Part shown: piece by piece, positions 36,276-45,189 of the stretch
How positions within the stretch are numbered: position 1 is the first letter of the stretch
Layout of the letters: every line of letters starts with the position of its first letter
Assembly: GCF_003626695.1 (NCBI RefSeq)
Contig: NZ_RBAH01000012.1
Span: 175,042-239,041 of the forward strand
DNA length: 64,000 nt
From: Paenibacillus ginsengarvi
GTDB taxonomy: Bacteria > Bacillota > Bacilli > Paenibacillales > NBRC-103111
Direction of reading: 5' to 3'
The notes under the pieces: model-generated
Seen by the model: the letters and a program-made list of their open reading frames with translations, nothing else
Told to the model about the DNA's origin: nothing
Databases searched by the model: none
Program-made: the position numbers and the translations under genes

Positions 36276-36320
36276 AAGCCCGCCCAGGGGCGTCCCTTCG
36301 ACGCACCGGACGGGCTTTTT
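36276..36320 (+). terminator. Terminator after binding protein B
   Basis: AAGCCCG (36276-36282) pairs with CGGGCTT (36311-36317), extended by CC/GG and an inner CGTC/GACG hairpin, then a T-run. Sequence resembles the terminator after binding protein A. Confidence 0.87.
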
Positions 36321-36420
36321 GCGCCGCTTATTCTCCTTCCATTTCCATGCGACCAAAAGCGCTCACCTGCGTATGCATATACAAGAGAGACGGTCAGATG
36401 AAAAGCGAGGCGGCCAGCGA

Positions 36421-37149
36421 ATGAATTCATATGAGGAGACGGTACGCGCACAGCTTGCACAGTGGGAGAGCCAGTTGTTCAAGCCGCCCGGATTCCTGGA
36501 GCGTACAGGCAAAACGGTGCAAACCAAAATCAACGAAAAAATACCCGCCAAGGTGCATCAGACGATAACATCCGCGGTCAAAGGCATTTTTCATACCGTC
36601 TTGTTCACGCTCGATTTCGTGCCAAAGGGGCTTCCGCAAACGGGACTTACACTGAAGCAGCGCGACGATAAGGCGGCTGCGCTCGTAAATACGTACAAAA
36701 AAATCGCCGCTGCGGAAGGAGCCGGCACGGGTGCCGGAGGGTTCGCCCTCGGGCTTGTCGACTTCCCCGCCCTGATCGCGATCAAGATGAAATGCCTGTT
36801 CGAGCTGGCCCATCTGTACGGCTATTCCACGCATGATTACCGCGAGCGGCTGTTTCTGCTTTACGTCTTCCAGCTCGCTTTCTCGGGCGGAGATCATAAA
36901 GTCCGCGTATACCGGATCGTACGCGATTACGACGCCTTTGCCGGACAATACCCCGCCGGAGAGCAGGCGCTGCAGTCGGTCGATTGGGAAAAGCTGCAGC
37001 AGGAATACCGGGATACGATCGACTTCCGCAAAATGCTTCAGCTCCTCCCCGGCATCGGCGCCATCGTTGGCGCATGGGCGAACTACGATCTGCTTGAGGA
37101 GTTAGGCGAGGCAGCCATCCGTTCGTTCCAGCTGCGGCTGCTGAAATAG
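36421..37149 (+). CDS. EcsC family protein
   Basis: 242 residues. The EcsC block is recognised from LKQRDDKAAALVNTYKKIAA, the glycine-rich AAEGAGTGAGGFALGLVDFP, IKMKCLFELAHLYGY and the C-terminal LPGIGAIVGAWANYDLLEEL. Role not established; membrane association is likely from amphipathic Gly-rich segments. ATG at 36421 (MNSYEE) after GCGAGGCGG is preferred to 36319, which overlaps the terminator. Confidence 0.85.
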   Translation: MNSYEETVRAQLAQWESQLFKPPGFLERTGKTVQTKINEKIPAKVHQTITSAVKGIFHTVLFTLDFVPKGLPQTGLTLKQRDDKAAALVNTYKKIAAAEGAGTGAGGFALGLVDFPALIAIKMKCLFELAHLYGYSTHDYRERLFLLYVFQLAFSGGDHKVRVYRIVRDYDAFAGQYPAGEQALQSVDWEKLQQEYRDTIDFRKMLQLLPGIGAIVGAWANYDLLEELGEAAIRSFQLRLLK

Positions 37150-37309
37150 GCCCACCCGCCTGTTTCGCTGCCTGCTGTAGACTAGGCGGTCTTTCCTGCA
37201 TTTGCAAATTGCGGGCTTATTTCCCCTACCCAGCGCCGCCGAATTCCGGTATGCTGATATAGACTTCCATGCAGAGACGACTATAGAACAGAGAGGATCG
37301 CGGACTCAA

Positions 37310-37900
37310 GTGGCGAAGCTTTATTTCCGGTACGGAGCGATGAATAGCGGCAAATCGATCGAAGTGCTCCGAACCGCTCACAATTATGAGGAACAAGGCA
37401 AGCAGGTGCTGCTGTTCACGCCCGCCGTCGACGACCGGTACGGCACGGGAGCGATCACATCCCGCATCGGCATCCGCAAGGAAGCCATCGTCATCACGGC
37501 CAAGCTTGATATGTTCAAGCTTGCGGAGCGGGAGATGCCCAACTGCATCCTCGTCGACGAAGCCCAATTTCTGAACGAGCAGCAGGTAAGATCGCTATGC
37601 GACATCGTCGACGAGCTCGATATTCCGGTGATCGCTTACGGCCTCCGGGCCGATTTTCTGGGCAAATTGTTCGAGGGCAGCTATCATCTGCTCGCCCTGG
37701 CCGATAAGATCGAAGAAGTGAAGACGGTGTGCTGGCATTGCCAGAGCAAAGCGACGATGAATATGCGCTGCAAGGACGGGGAACCCGTCTTCGAGGGCGA
37801 ACAGATTATGATCGGCGGCAACGAAAGCTACTTGCCGGTATGCCGCAAATGCTACGGGCTGGCCCGTAAAAAGGCGGCTGCCCGCATCGCCGGCCGGTAA
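37310..37900 (+). CDS. tdk: Thymidine kinase, type II
   Basis: 196 residues. Walker A YGAMNSGKSIEVL, Walker B NCILVDEAQFL, lasso and thymidine region, and a structural zinc site CWHC...CRKC. Phosphorylates thymidine in the salvage pathway. GTG at 37310 after GAGAGGATCG; the frame upstream to 37202 is not family sequence. Terminator downstream. Confidence 0.93.
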   Translation: MAKLYFRYGAMNSGKSIEVLRTAHNYEEQGKQVLLFTPAVDDRYGTGAITSRIGIRKEAIVITAKLDMFKLAEREMPNCILVDEAQFLNEQQVRSLCDIVDELDIPVIAYGLRADFLGKLFEGSYHLLALADKIEEVKTVCWHCQSKATMNMRCKDGEPVFEGEQIMIGGNESYLPVCRKCYGLARKKAAARIAGR

Positions 37901-37909
37901 CGGCAAACA

Positions 37910-37944
37910 GGGAGAGGCTTCGTATAAAGCCTCTCCCCTTTTAT
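37910..37944 (+). terminator. Terminator after tdk
   Basis: GGGAGAGGCTT (37910-37920) pairs perfectly with AAGCCTCTCCC (37927-37937), followed by CTTTTATTT. Confidence 0.9.
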
Positions 37945-37963
37945 TTCCGCAGGGATTATACGG

Positions 37964-39475
37964 TTATGCGCCCCAAATACGCGGCATCGGCATCGATTCT
38001 TTGCCGAGCTCGGCCCACATAAACTTCAGCAGCAGCTCCGACTTCAGCGCGGCGCACTGCGGCTCGTCCCACAGGTTGCGAATTTCCCCCGGGTCCTCCT
38101 CCAGATCGAACAGCTCCCCGTACGTTTGGTTGTAATACACCGTTAACTTGTACCGAGGATCGACGTACGTTTTCTGGTGAATCGTCGTCGGCTCGTGGCG
38201 GAATTCGCATACGGCATGATCGCGGGCAGCTGGCTTCGTCCCTTGCCAAACGGCGCTTTGATCCACCCCGGTCATCGCCGGAGGTACCGGAATGCCGGCC
38301 AGCGACAAAAATGTCGGGGCGAGGTCGACAAGCGACTGAATCGCCGGATTTACGCGCCCTTCCGGCACATGGCCGGGATAACGGACGAGAAACGGCAGCT
38401 TGATCAAATCTTCATAGTGGAAGCCGCCTTTATGCTGCAAGCCGTGCTGGCCGAAAAAGTGGCCATGGTCGGTCGTGAAGACGACGACCGTATGTTCCGC
38501 CAGTCCCAGCTCTTCCAACTTGTCGAGAATGGCGCCAATATATTTGTCCATACAGCTAATCATGCCGTAATAGGTCGCCACCTGCCGTTTACGCTCGCTC
38601 TCCGACACGTTCACATGCGAATGGTAGCCGTGTATGCCTTTGCCCGTTTCGTTCCAGGCGGAGAAATCCGGCTGCTCCTCCTGCGTCAGGCGAAAATGCG
38701 GCGGATTGCGGTCATGCTCGCCCGGGGTAACGCGCGGAATCGTAAGCTGCTCCGGATCGTACATCGAATCCCACGGCTCCGGCACGAGATACGGCGGATG
38801 CGGGTCGAAGAAGCTCGACCACAGGAAGAACGGCTCGTCGTTCTCCTTATAGGCCGACAGCAAAGCATTCGTCCGTTCGGCAATCCACGCATTGTTATGG
38901 AACTGCTCCGGAATCGGCCATGTATGCTTGATGCCGCGGTCCATTGTGCCGGTAGGAGACGCGTAATAGTCTCGCCAATTGGTGCAGCCTTTCTCCTCCA
39001 TCCAGATGGCGTAATGCTGCCCGGCATGCGCTTCGTTCGTATGATTGCGCGCCAGCTCCACATGGTCGAAGCCGTAAAACGGCCCGTGAAAGTTCCGCCA
39101 AAAATCGAGATCGTGCAAAATCGGATAAGATTCCAGCGACGAATACGCCTCCGTCTCGCGCAGAGGCTGAAAATGGGCTTTGCCTACCAGCGCCGTACGG
39201 TACCCGCCCTTGGTGAAGTCTTCCCCCACCGTATGACGCTCCTCCAGCAGCTTCGTGCCAAGCGTCCATGCTCCGTGCTGGCTCGGATACTGGCCGGTAA
39301 TGATCGTGGCCCGCGTCGGCGTACATGTCGGATTCGGGCAGTACGCCCGCGTAAACGCAGTTCCTTCCTTTGCGAGCCGGTCGAGATTCGGGGTACGAAT
39401 CTCGCTGTTGAACGCTCCGATCGTATTCCAGTGCTGCTGATCGCTCGTAATGAGCAGTATATTCGGTTTCTTCAC
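37964..39475 (-). CDS. Sulfatase (type I, Cys-type)
   Basis: 503 residues. NILLITSDQQHWNTIG supplies metal ligands; the formylglycine motif is CTPTR (in NPTCTPTRATIITGQYP), then FTTDHGHFFGQHGLQHKGGF with metal ligands and Lys/His. No signal peptide, so cytoplasmic action or uptake of the substrate is implied. Starts 32 nt downstream of binding protein C and is probably its operon partner, pointing to sulfated glycan or sulfate-ester use. An anaerobic or FGE-type maturase is not in the window. Confidence 0.92.
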   Translation of the reverse strand: MKKPNILLITSDQQHWNTIGAFNSEIRTPNLDRLAKEGTAFTRAYCPNPTCTPTRATIITGQYPSQHGAWTLGTKLLEERHTVGEDFTKGGYRTALVGKAHFQPLRETEAYSSLESYPILHDLDFWRNFHGPFYGFDHVELARNHTNEAHAGQHYAIWMEEKGCTNWRDYYASPTGTMDRGIKHTWPIPEQFHNNAWIAERTNALLSAYKENDEPFFLWSSFFDPHPPYLVPEPWDSMYDPEQLTIPRVTPGEHDRNPPHFRLTQEEQPDFSAWNETGKGIHGYHSHVNVSESERKRQVATYYGMISCMDKYIGAILDKLEELGLAEHTVVVFTTDHGHFFGQHGLQHKGGFHYEDLIKLPFLVRYPGHVPEGRVNPAIQSLVDLAPTFLSLAGIPVPPAMTGVDQSAVWQGTKPAARDHAVCEFRHEPTTIHQKTYVDPRYKLTVYYNQTYGELFDLEEDPGEIRNLWDEPQCAALKSELLLKFMWAELGKESMPMPRIWGA

Positions 39476-39507
39476 GGTTATCGCCTCCTGTCGTCGTCAA
39501 ATCTATG

Positions 39508-40806
39508 TTATTTTTGGGACAGCATCGCATTCACTTGTTCTTCCGCCTCCCGCAAAACGGTATTGGCATCTTTCCCGGCCACAAATTCGTTGAAGCCCTG
39601 GAGCAATATCGTCCTGGCTTCGGCAAAATACGGGGAAAATTCCTTACCGGGAGCCGGCTTGCTTTTGAAAATGCTGTCGATACGCTTTCCTTTCAAGCTC
39701 GGCAGCTCTTCTCCAAACCTCTTCTTCAGACCGGTATCCGACAAAGAGGACAATCTACCCCTTTGCATCAGCATGTTCTGCACCGGTAGCGATGTGATGA
39801 CGTCCGCGACTTGTAGGGCTTGATCTTTGTGCTTGCTTGTTTTCGTAATCGCGACAATATGCGTATCGACCATTCCATAAACGTTTGGCTTGTCGGGATA
39901 GCTCGGATACTGGGCGACATCCCAGTTCGTAAATCCATCCTTGCTTGCCTTCTCCAGCTGATCGAACAAGTTGATCGAAGCGAGCATCGCGACGTTCTGG
40001 TCTTTCATGAAAGCGGTCGTATAGGCAGGCGTAGCGGACCAGTTCCCGGGAATGCCGATAATCCGCCCCATGACGTCGAAGGCCGATTTCCAGCTGTCGT
40101 TGTTTATGTCCGCCCGGTTCGTCTTCGGATTGATGAGATTGATCGAAAAGGGAAACGCCAGCCGCATAATCGTCTCCGGATGAAGCCCGCGGTATTGTAC
40201 GCCGCCTTCCTCCCTCGTCAGCCTTTTGGCAAGGTCGATCGCTTCGTCCCACGTCATTCCGTCCTTCGGATAAGATGTCCCGAACTTATCGAAAATGTCT
40301 TTGTTGTAATACAAGGCGTTAAGTTGCACCGCATAAGGCAGACCATAGAGCTCGGATTTGGACGAAATCGCTCTTACCGCATCGAGCACTATACCGTCGA
40401 AGCGGGTCAGGTCAAGCCCGTGCTTTTTGATAAGCGGATCGATCGCTTCAAGCAGATCGTATTTGGCATAGCCGCCCAATTCGCCGTTCCAGACAAGCAT
40501 CATATCGGGGACGCTGCCGGACGCGATCCAATCCTCCACCGTCGACCCATTCCCGTACTTCACCAGCTCCAGCGTAATATGCGGATATTTCGCCTTAACC
40601 GGCTCGGTGAACAGCAGCCGGAAATCGTCTTCCGTCACGCTCGCCGACGGCGTCGTTGCAATGCGGATCGTTACGGGCTCCGTGCTTGGCTTGTACGTTT
40701 CACTAGATTGTTCTTGTTCGCCGCTCCCCTTTCCTGCCGAACACCCCGAAAAAAGGAAACAAACGGCTATTCCTGCCATGATGAATGACTTACCGTTATG
40801 CCTCAT
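39508..40806 (-). CDS. Orphan family-1 solute-binding lipoprotein C
   Basis: 432 residues. Lipobox LFSGCSAG, binding fold with LYYNKDIFDKFGTSYPKDGM, EEGGVQYRG, KGKRIDSIFKSKPAPGKEF and KDANTVLREAEEQVN. ATG at 40806 after AAGGAGGATGTTCGG. It leads into the sulfatase gene on the same strand and is divergent from a frameshifted AraC gene with a 178-bp gap. Confidence 0.9.
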   Translation of the reverse strand: MRHNGKSFIMAGIAVCFLFSGCSAGKGSGEQEQSSETYKPSTEPVTIRIATTPSASVTEDDFRLLFTEPVKAKYPHITLELVKYGNGSTVEDWIASGSVPDMMLVWNGELGGYAKYDLLEAIDPLIKKHGLDLTRFDGIVLDAVRAISSKSELYGLPYAVQLNALYYNKDIFDKFGTSYPKDGMTWDEAIDLAKRLTREEGGVQYRGLHPETIMRLAFPFSINLINPKTNRADINNDSWKSAFDVMGRIIGIPGNWSATPAYTTAFMKDQNVAMLASINLFDQLEKASKDGFTNWDVAQYPSYPDKPNVYGMVDTHIVAITKTSKHKDQALQVADVITSLPVQNMLMQRGRLSSLSDTGLKKRFGEELPSLKGKRIDSIFKSKPAPGKEFSPYFAEARTILLQGFNEFVAGKDANTVLREAEEQVNAMLSQK

Positions 40807-40919
40807 CCGAACATCCTCCTTATGAGTAGCTGCCTGATCGCAAGTCTGTTCGTCGTTGTCTTCTTTCCATCATAAAGAGCAAGCCGAGGCGGGTAAATGT
40901 CGATCTGTTTTGTTGTCAT

Positions 40920-40948
40920 TTGTCAATTTGTTAGACATCGAGTATAGT
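40920..40948 (+). promoter_or_regulatory. Sigma-A promoter of the disrupted AraC gene
   Basis: TTGTCA (40920-40925), 17 nt, TATAGT (40943-40948), 36 bp before the TTG start. The promoter remains intact although the gene is frameshifted. Confidence 0.75.
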
Positions 40949-40984
40949 AACGAAAATGGTTGCGAAACAAAGGAGGACTCCGGA

Positions 40985-41820
40985 TTGCAGGAATATGCCC
41001 ACGAATACGCCGTCAACCGGCTTTACTCTCCTTCGGACCTTGGAGACGCGGGAGGACTTCGGCTCATCCGTTCGGGTACGAATTTGGCCAAGCCGAATTA
41101 TCAAGTGGGGCCTAAGCGGATGGACTATTACAGTGTGCATTTTGTTGTGGATGGGGGGGTGCGCTTCGCGTTCGACGGGGAGACGGCGCTGCTGGCCAAA
41201 GGGGATCTGTTCTGCATGTTTCCGGGCGACTCCGATACGAATACCGGCTCCTCCCCGCCGAAAGGACGCTGCGAATGTACTGGCTCGCCTTTGACGGGGT
41301 GCAGGCGCCGCTTCTGCTGGAGCGGCTCGGCTTGACGGCTGCGGAGCCTTGCCGGTTCGGGCTTGTCGACAGCCAGTTGGAGCGGCTGCTCAAGCATCTG
41401 GTTGACGAGGCGGGCACGGGCCCCGCCGCAGAGCTGGCGCTGCTTGGCCAGACGTACAGCCTGTTTGCGGAGCTGTACGCGGCCCACAGAGAGGAGCCGC
41501 CCGCCGAGTCCGGCTGGCTGGATGACTGTATTCGGTACATGGAGCTGCATTATACCGAAGCGATCAACGTGAACCAAATCGCGCAAGATTTCGGCTTGAA
41601 CCGTTCATACGTGACCACCGCGCTGACGAAACGAATCGGACAGTCTCCGGGGCAATACATCCAATCGCTGCGGCTGCAAAAAGGGGCCCGGCTGCTGCGC
41701 GAAACCGATCTGAGCGTCACCGAGATCGCCCTGACGGTCGGCTATCCCGATCTGTACAGCTTCAGTCGCGCCTTCGCGAATGCCCACGGGCTCTCCCCGA
41801 GCAAGTTCCGCTCATTATAG
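40985..41820 (+). pseudogene. AraC family regulator with frameshift near 41225-41240
   Basis: TTG start at 40985 follows AAAGGAGGACTCCGGA. Frame 1 reads the cupin N-terminus to GDLFCMFPG, then loses similarity. The -1 frame continues as RYEYRLLPAERTLRMYWLAF, a typical middle part, through both HTHs (INVNQIAQDFGLNRSYVTTA, VTEIALTVGYPDLYSFSRAF) to GLSPSKFRSL. One missing base around 41225-41240 joins them. Either a true recent mutation or a sequencing error. An imperfect AAGCC/GGCTT hairpin after the stop may be its terminator. Confidence 0.85.
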
Positions 41821-41878
41821 GTAACCGACCCCAGGGCTGCGCAAAAAAGCCATCCGCAAACGTCTGCGAACGGCTTCC

Positions 41879-41998
41879 TATGACGGCTATGCAAACATCC
41901 GCGGCGGCCCGTTGCAAGGAAGGCGCGCGATCGTTACGCTGGACAATCGCACGGTAATGACAGCACCCGTGACCATTACGAATGACATGAACCATTAA
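41879..41998 (+). pseudogene. Possible coding relic
   Basis: A 39-codon stretch ending in TAA at 41996-41998 reads like a protein C-terminus (NIRGGPLQGRRAIVTLDNRT, then MTAPVTITND). No start, SD or upstream domain is seen. It lies in the otherwise empty gap 41821-42159, which also holds the promoter region of the CAP-domain gene. Could be chance. Confidence 0.2.
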
Positions 41999-42159
41999 CG
42001 GTAGCAACGATTCATTCCGTTACAGTTCAGCCGGGCATCCTGGGCGTTGTGCAGCCTTGAATGCCTTTTCTTTTCACTATCCAACGCCTGCCGTTTCCGC
42101 TATGATGAGAGATAGAATGCCCCTTATTCGCTATTTTGTGGAAAGAAGGTTTGCCGAAC

Positions 42160-43812
42160 TTGAAATCGCCAGCCACTCTCGCCAAGCTGCTCCTGCTGTT
42201 ATCGCTGACCTTGCTGCTTTCGGTCGCCGGGCTATCTCTTTCGCCTGCGAAATCGATGGCCGCTTCCTACAAATCTCTCGGAACGCCAAAAGAAACGGTT
42301 GGCACCACGAAGCCCCCGATCCGCTTCTACTATACATCCGATATGACGACTCCCCCGGATTCCTATTCGATGTATATCGACGAGACGAAGGTCGCAGCCG
42401 TCTACGATAAAGAAGAGGAGGCGTTCCTGTACACGCCGACAGCCGATTTGACGCCCGGCACGCATACGGTCCGCATGAGCATTGTTTACAGCGGATACGA
42501 GCCGATCGACCAATCGTGGACGTTTACCGTTGCCAGCGATGCAATCAAGCAATTCGCCGCCGCAAACGCCGCGCAGATCGTCGGACTAGCCGCCGTTAAC
42601 GATTACCGGACCCTGTTCGGGCTGCCGAAGGTAGTCTTCAATGACAAACTGAATGCTAGCGCCTCCTCCCACGCCGCCTATCTGGATCTGAACAAGATCA
42701 AACAGGGCAAGGACGACTCGGAAAGCATGCACGCCGAAAATCCGGACAAGCCCGGTTTTACCGGCAAAGGACCGTTCGATCGCGCCGTCTACTTCGGGTA
42801 TACGTCCGGTGTGGGCGAAGACGTCGCCTACTCGAAAGACTCGATCGCGGGTTCGGTCGACTCGCTGTTCGACGCCCCTTATCACCGCAGTCCGTTTCTG
42901 GACCCGTACTTAAAAGAAATCGGGATCAGCCAGGTCGGCTTTTATACGGTGATCGAGTTCGGTATGGATCGCCAAGAGGAGCCGAAGCTCGTCGTTTCAC
43001 CGGCGCCAGGAGATCGCTATGCGCCGACCGTTTTCGGCGGCAATGAGGAGCCGGACCCGATCCGCATCCACAGCGGCAGCGAATACCCGGTTGGCTATCC
43101 GATCATGGCCGAATATTACGGCCTCGGTATGGAGCAGGTCAAGGTGCTCGGGGCCGACCTGATGAACAACGGCACGAAGAAATCCGTCGACTTCTGGATC
43201 AATTCGCCTGAAAACGACTCGTCGCTGGACGCCGCCGTTCTTCTCATCCCGCGCAAGCCGCTCGAGCCGGATACGAGCTACCATGTTATGCTGACGCTCC
43301 AGTTGACGAAGGGCGGCCAGCGGGTAACGGAGGTCAAGGAGTGGGACTTTACGACGGAGCCAGCGGCGGAGATCGGCAAGAAGAAGCTGCACAACAATAC
43401 CGATTCCTACAAAAGGCTGTCCGACTCGGCTGCCCCGGTTCAGCGAACCGTCGTTTTCGGACTTGATGCCAGCAGCTATACGCTTGATGGCCTTAACTAC
43501 CCGATGAAGCAAAAGCCGGTTATCGAGGACGGCTCCTCCTATTTGTACGTCCGCGATCTGGCGGCTGCACTCGGCGCGAGCGTGGAGTGGGATTCTGGCA
43601 ACCAGGCGGCGGTATATACGAAAGGAACTCGGAAAGTAACGCTGTACACGACTAAGAACGAAGTCGAACTAAACGGCGAGACGCGGACCACCGACACCCC
43701 GGCCAAGCTGATCGGCGACTATACGATGGTGCCAGTCCGGCTGCTGTCCGAAGTGCTCGGAGCGAAGATCACGTATACCGAGGCGACTCGGACCGTAACG
43801 ATTGCGTATTAG
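42160..43812 (+). CDS. Secreted CAP-domain protein with copper-amine-oxidase-like stalk domain
   Basis: About 550 residues. TTG start at 42160 after AAAGAAGG gives a signal peptide (LLLLLSLTLLLSVAGLSL, AKSMAA). An Ig-like segment precedes a CAP/SCP domain (about 150-300: VNDYRTLFGLPKVVFNDKL, SHAAYLDL, SPFLDPYLKEIGI), another beta domain, and a C-terminal Cu_amine_oxidN1-type stalk domain (YLYVRDLAAALGASVEWDSG, YTMVPVRLLSEVLGAKITYT). Such stalk domains are common in Paenibacillus wall proteins. Function of the CAP domain unknown. Confidence 0.85.
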   Translation: MKSPATLAKLLLLLSLTLLLSVAGLSLSPAKSMAASYKSLGTPKETVGTTKPPIRFYYTSDMTTPPDSYSMYIDETKVAAVYDKEEEAFLYTPTADLTPGTHTVRMSIVYSGYEPIDQSWTFTVASDAIKQFAAANAAQIVGLAAVNDYRTLFGLPKVVFNDKLNASASSHAAYLDLNKIKQGKDDSESMHAENPDKPGFTGKGPFDRAVYFGYTSGVGEDVAYSKDSIAGSVDSLFDAPYHRSPFLDPYLKEIGISQVGFYTVIEFGMDRQEEPKLVVSPAPGDRYAPTVFGGNEEPDPIRIHSGSEYPVGYPIMAEYYGLGMEQVKVLGADLMNNGTKKSVDFWINSPENDSSLDAAVLLIPRKPLEPDTSYHVMLTLQLTKGGQRVTEVKEWDFTTEPAAEIGKKKLHNNTDSYKRLSDSAAPVQRTVVFGLDASSYTLDGLNYPMKQKPVIEDGSSYLYVRDLAAALGASVEWDSGNQAAVYTKGTRKVTLYTTKNEVELNGETRTTDTPAKLIGDYTMVPVRLLSEVLGAKITYTEATRTVTIAY

Positions 43813-43819
43813 CGATCGC

Positions 43820-43899
43820 CCGGCAAAAGTTCTTTTGCCGGCGGTTGAACCTCAAGCAGGCCCGAAGCCGGCAATTGTGCGGCTCAGGACCTGCTTTTT
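43820..43899 (+). terminator. Double hairpin terminator region
   Basis: CCGGCAAAAG (43820-43829) pairs with CTTTTGCCGG (43832-43841). A second hairpin AAGCAGG (43854-43860) with CCTGCTTTTT (43890-43899) carries the T-run and an inner GCCG/CGGC stem. Ends the CAP-domain gene. Confidence 0.82.
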
Positions 43900-43907
43900 G
43901 GCATTTT

Positions 43908-44477
43908 TCAATTCGCAGCGCGAAACCGATCTTGGGTAATCACGTGCAGCAGTTCCCCGTTGCAGTCCGCATATTCCCCTGTTAACCCTTCAAGCACCCG
44001 GTCGATCGTAAACCCAAGCTTTTCGAGAACTCTCCGCGACGCCTTGTTTCGCGAATCGGCCTTGGCATATAGCCGTTCCAGCCCGATCACATCGAAGGCG
44101 TAAGCGGCCAGAGCGGCCGCCGCCTCGGCTGCATAGCCATTTCCCCAATGCTCGCGGCCGATCAAGTAATACAGCTCCTTCTCGGGCGCCATCCAATCCA
44201 GCACGCCGACGCCGCACCAGCCGAGGAACACTCCCGACGCTTTGCTGCGTATGGCGAACGAATATTTGAACGGCTCGTGAAACGGTGTCCGGTAACTGCT
44301 CAGCAGCCATTGAAACAGCTGTCGGTAGGCTTCAAGCGGCAATACATCCATATGCATATAGGTGAATAGCTCCGGGTGCTGCATCAGCTCGAACGATTCC
44401 GTCAGATCGCTTTCGATGTACGGACGAATGATGAGGCGCTCGGTTTGCAGCAGCATGGCGGATAACGGCGTTTGCAT
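43908..44477 (-). CDS. GNAT N-acetyltransferase, RimJ/RimL-like
   Basis: 189 residues. LQTERLIIRPYIESDLTESF opening, YLIGREHWGNGYAAEAAAAL acetyl-CoA loop and LYAKADSRNKASRRVLEKLG, all typical of the RimJ/RimL group that includes antibiotic and protein N-terminal acetylases. ATG at 44477 follows GGAGGAGCTTTAGG, adjacent to the upstream GNAT gene stop. Confidence 0.9.
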   Translation of the reverse strand: MQTPLSAMLLQTERLIIRPYIESDLTESFELMQHPELFTYMHMDVLPLEAYRQLFQWLLSSYRTPFHEPFKYSFAIRSKASGVFLGWCGVGVLDWMAPEKELYYLIGREHWGNGYAAEAAAALAAYAFDVIGLERLYAKADSRNKASRRVLEKLGFTIDRVLEGLTGEYADCNGELLHVITQDRFRAAN

Positions 44478-44478
44478 C

Positions 44479-44913
44479 CTAAAGCTCCTCCGGGTGCAAG
44501 TCTTTTTTCATATAGTAATGCGTATATCCGCCGGCATTCGGGATCGTTCCGTATACCTCAAAACCAATTTTCGTGTAAAACTCCGGCGCTTGAAAGCTTA
44601 GCGTATCCAGCTTCATAAAGTCGCATCCTCCTGCTCTAGCTATACGCTCGGCTTCGCGTACCAGCTTCGCACCGTACCCCGACTTGCGATACGGCTCCTC
44701 GATGAACAAATATTGCACCTCGAGCCAGTTCCAGCATATTTCGCCTACAAGTCCGCCGCAGGTCCGGCCTTCGGCATCTTTGACAAATACGGCTACCTCC
44801 CGGTAGTTGCCTCTCAACCGCTCGGGAAAATGCCTACGGTTATAAGCAATCATGCCGTCTCTCACAAAAGCTTTGTCAGCCTCGTTCGGCTCGATCGATA
44901 TATAAAGCGTCAT
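44479..44913 (-). CDS. GNAT N-acetyltransferase
   Basis: 144 residues. VQYLFIEEPYRKSGYGAKLV acetyl-CoA loop, FMKLDTLSFQAPEFYTKIGF, and C-terminal GGYTHYYMKKDL. Probably co-transcribed with the downstream RimJ/RimL-like gene (1-nt gap). Confidence 0.9.
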   Translation of the reverse strand: MTLYISIEPNEADKAFVRDGMIAYNRRHFPERLRGNYREVAVFVKDAEGRTCGGLVGEICWNWLEVQYLFIEEPYRKSGYGAKLVREAERIARAGGCDFMKLDTLSFQAPEFYTKIGFEVYGTIPNAGGYTHYYMKKDLHPEEL

Positions 44914-45006
44914 CTTCGCTCCTCCCTACTGCAATCAACATATCATATCGATCCCGCCGCAGGTCCGGGTGAAAATGGTTATAGCCAAACTGGGCGCAAG
45001 CGGAAC

Positions 45007-45041
45007 AAAAAAAGGGACCCGCGGCAACGGGCCGCAGGTCC
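45007..45041 (-). terminator. Terminator after binding protein D
   Basis: On the minus strand GGACC-GCGGC (45041-45031) pairs with GCCGC-GGTCC (45025-45015) with one opposed mismatch, then a run of seven T (45013-45007). About 150 bp past the binding protein D stop. Nothing else is seen in 44914-45189. Confidence 0.85.
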
Positions 45042-45189
45042 AATGATCTATATTATGAAAAGGGGGTCGACTCTTAGTATAGGCTTTGTTCATTAAAGCC
45101 ACATGAAAATAATATTTCAATCTTGTTACATTTCATTCGGCAACCCTCAATCCGCAGAAATAGCGCTTTCCCTCTGCCGCACTTACGTC

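Noticed and set aside
38177..39823. 548-codon plus-strand frame
   Set aside because: Antisense shadow of the sulfatase and binding protein C.
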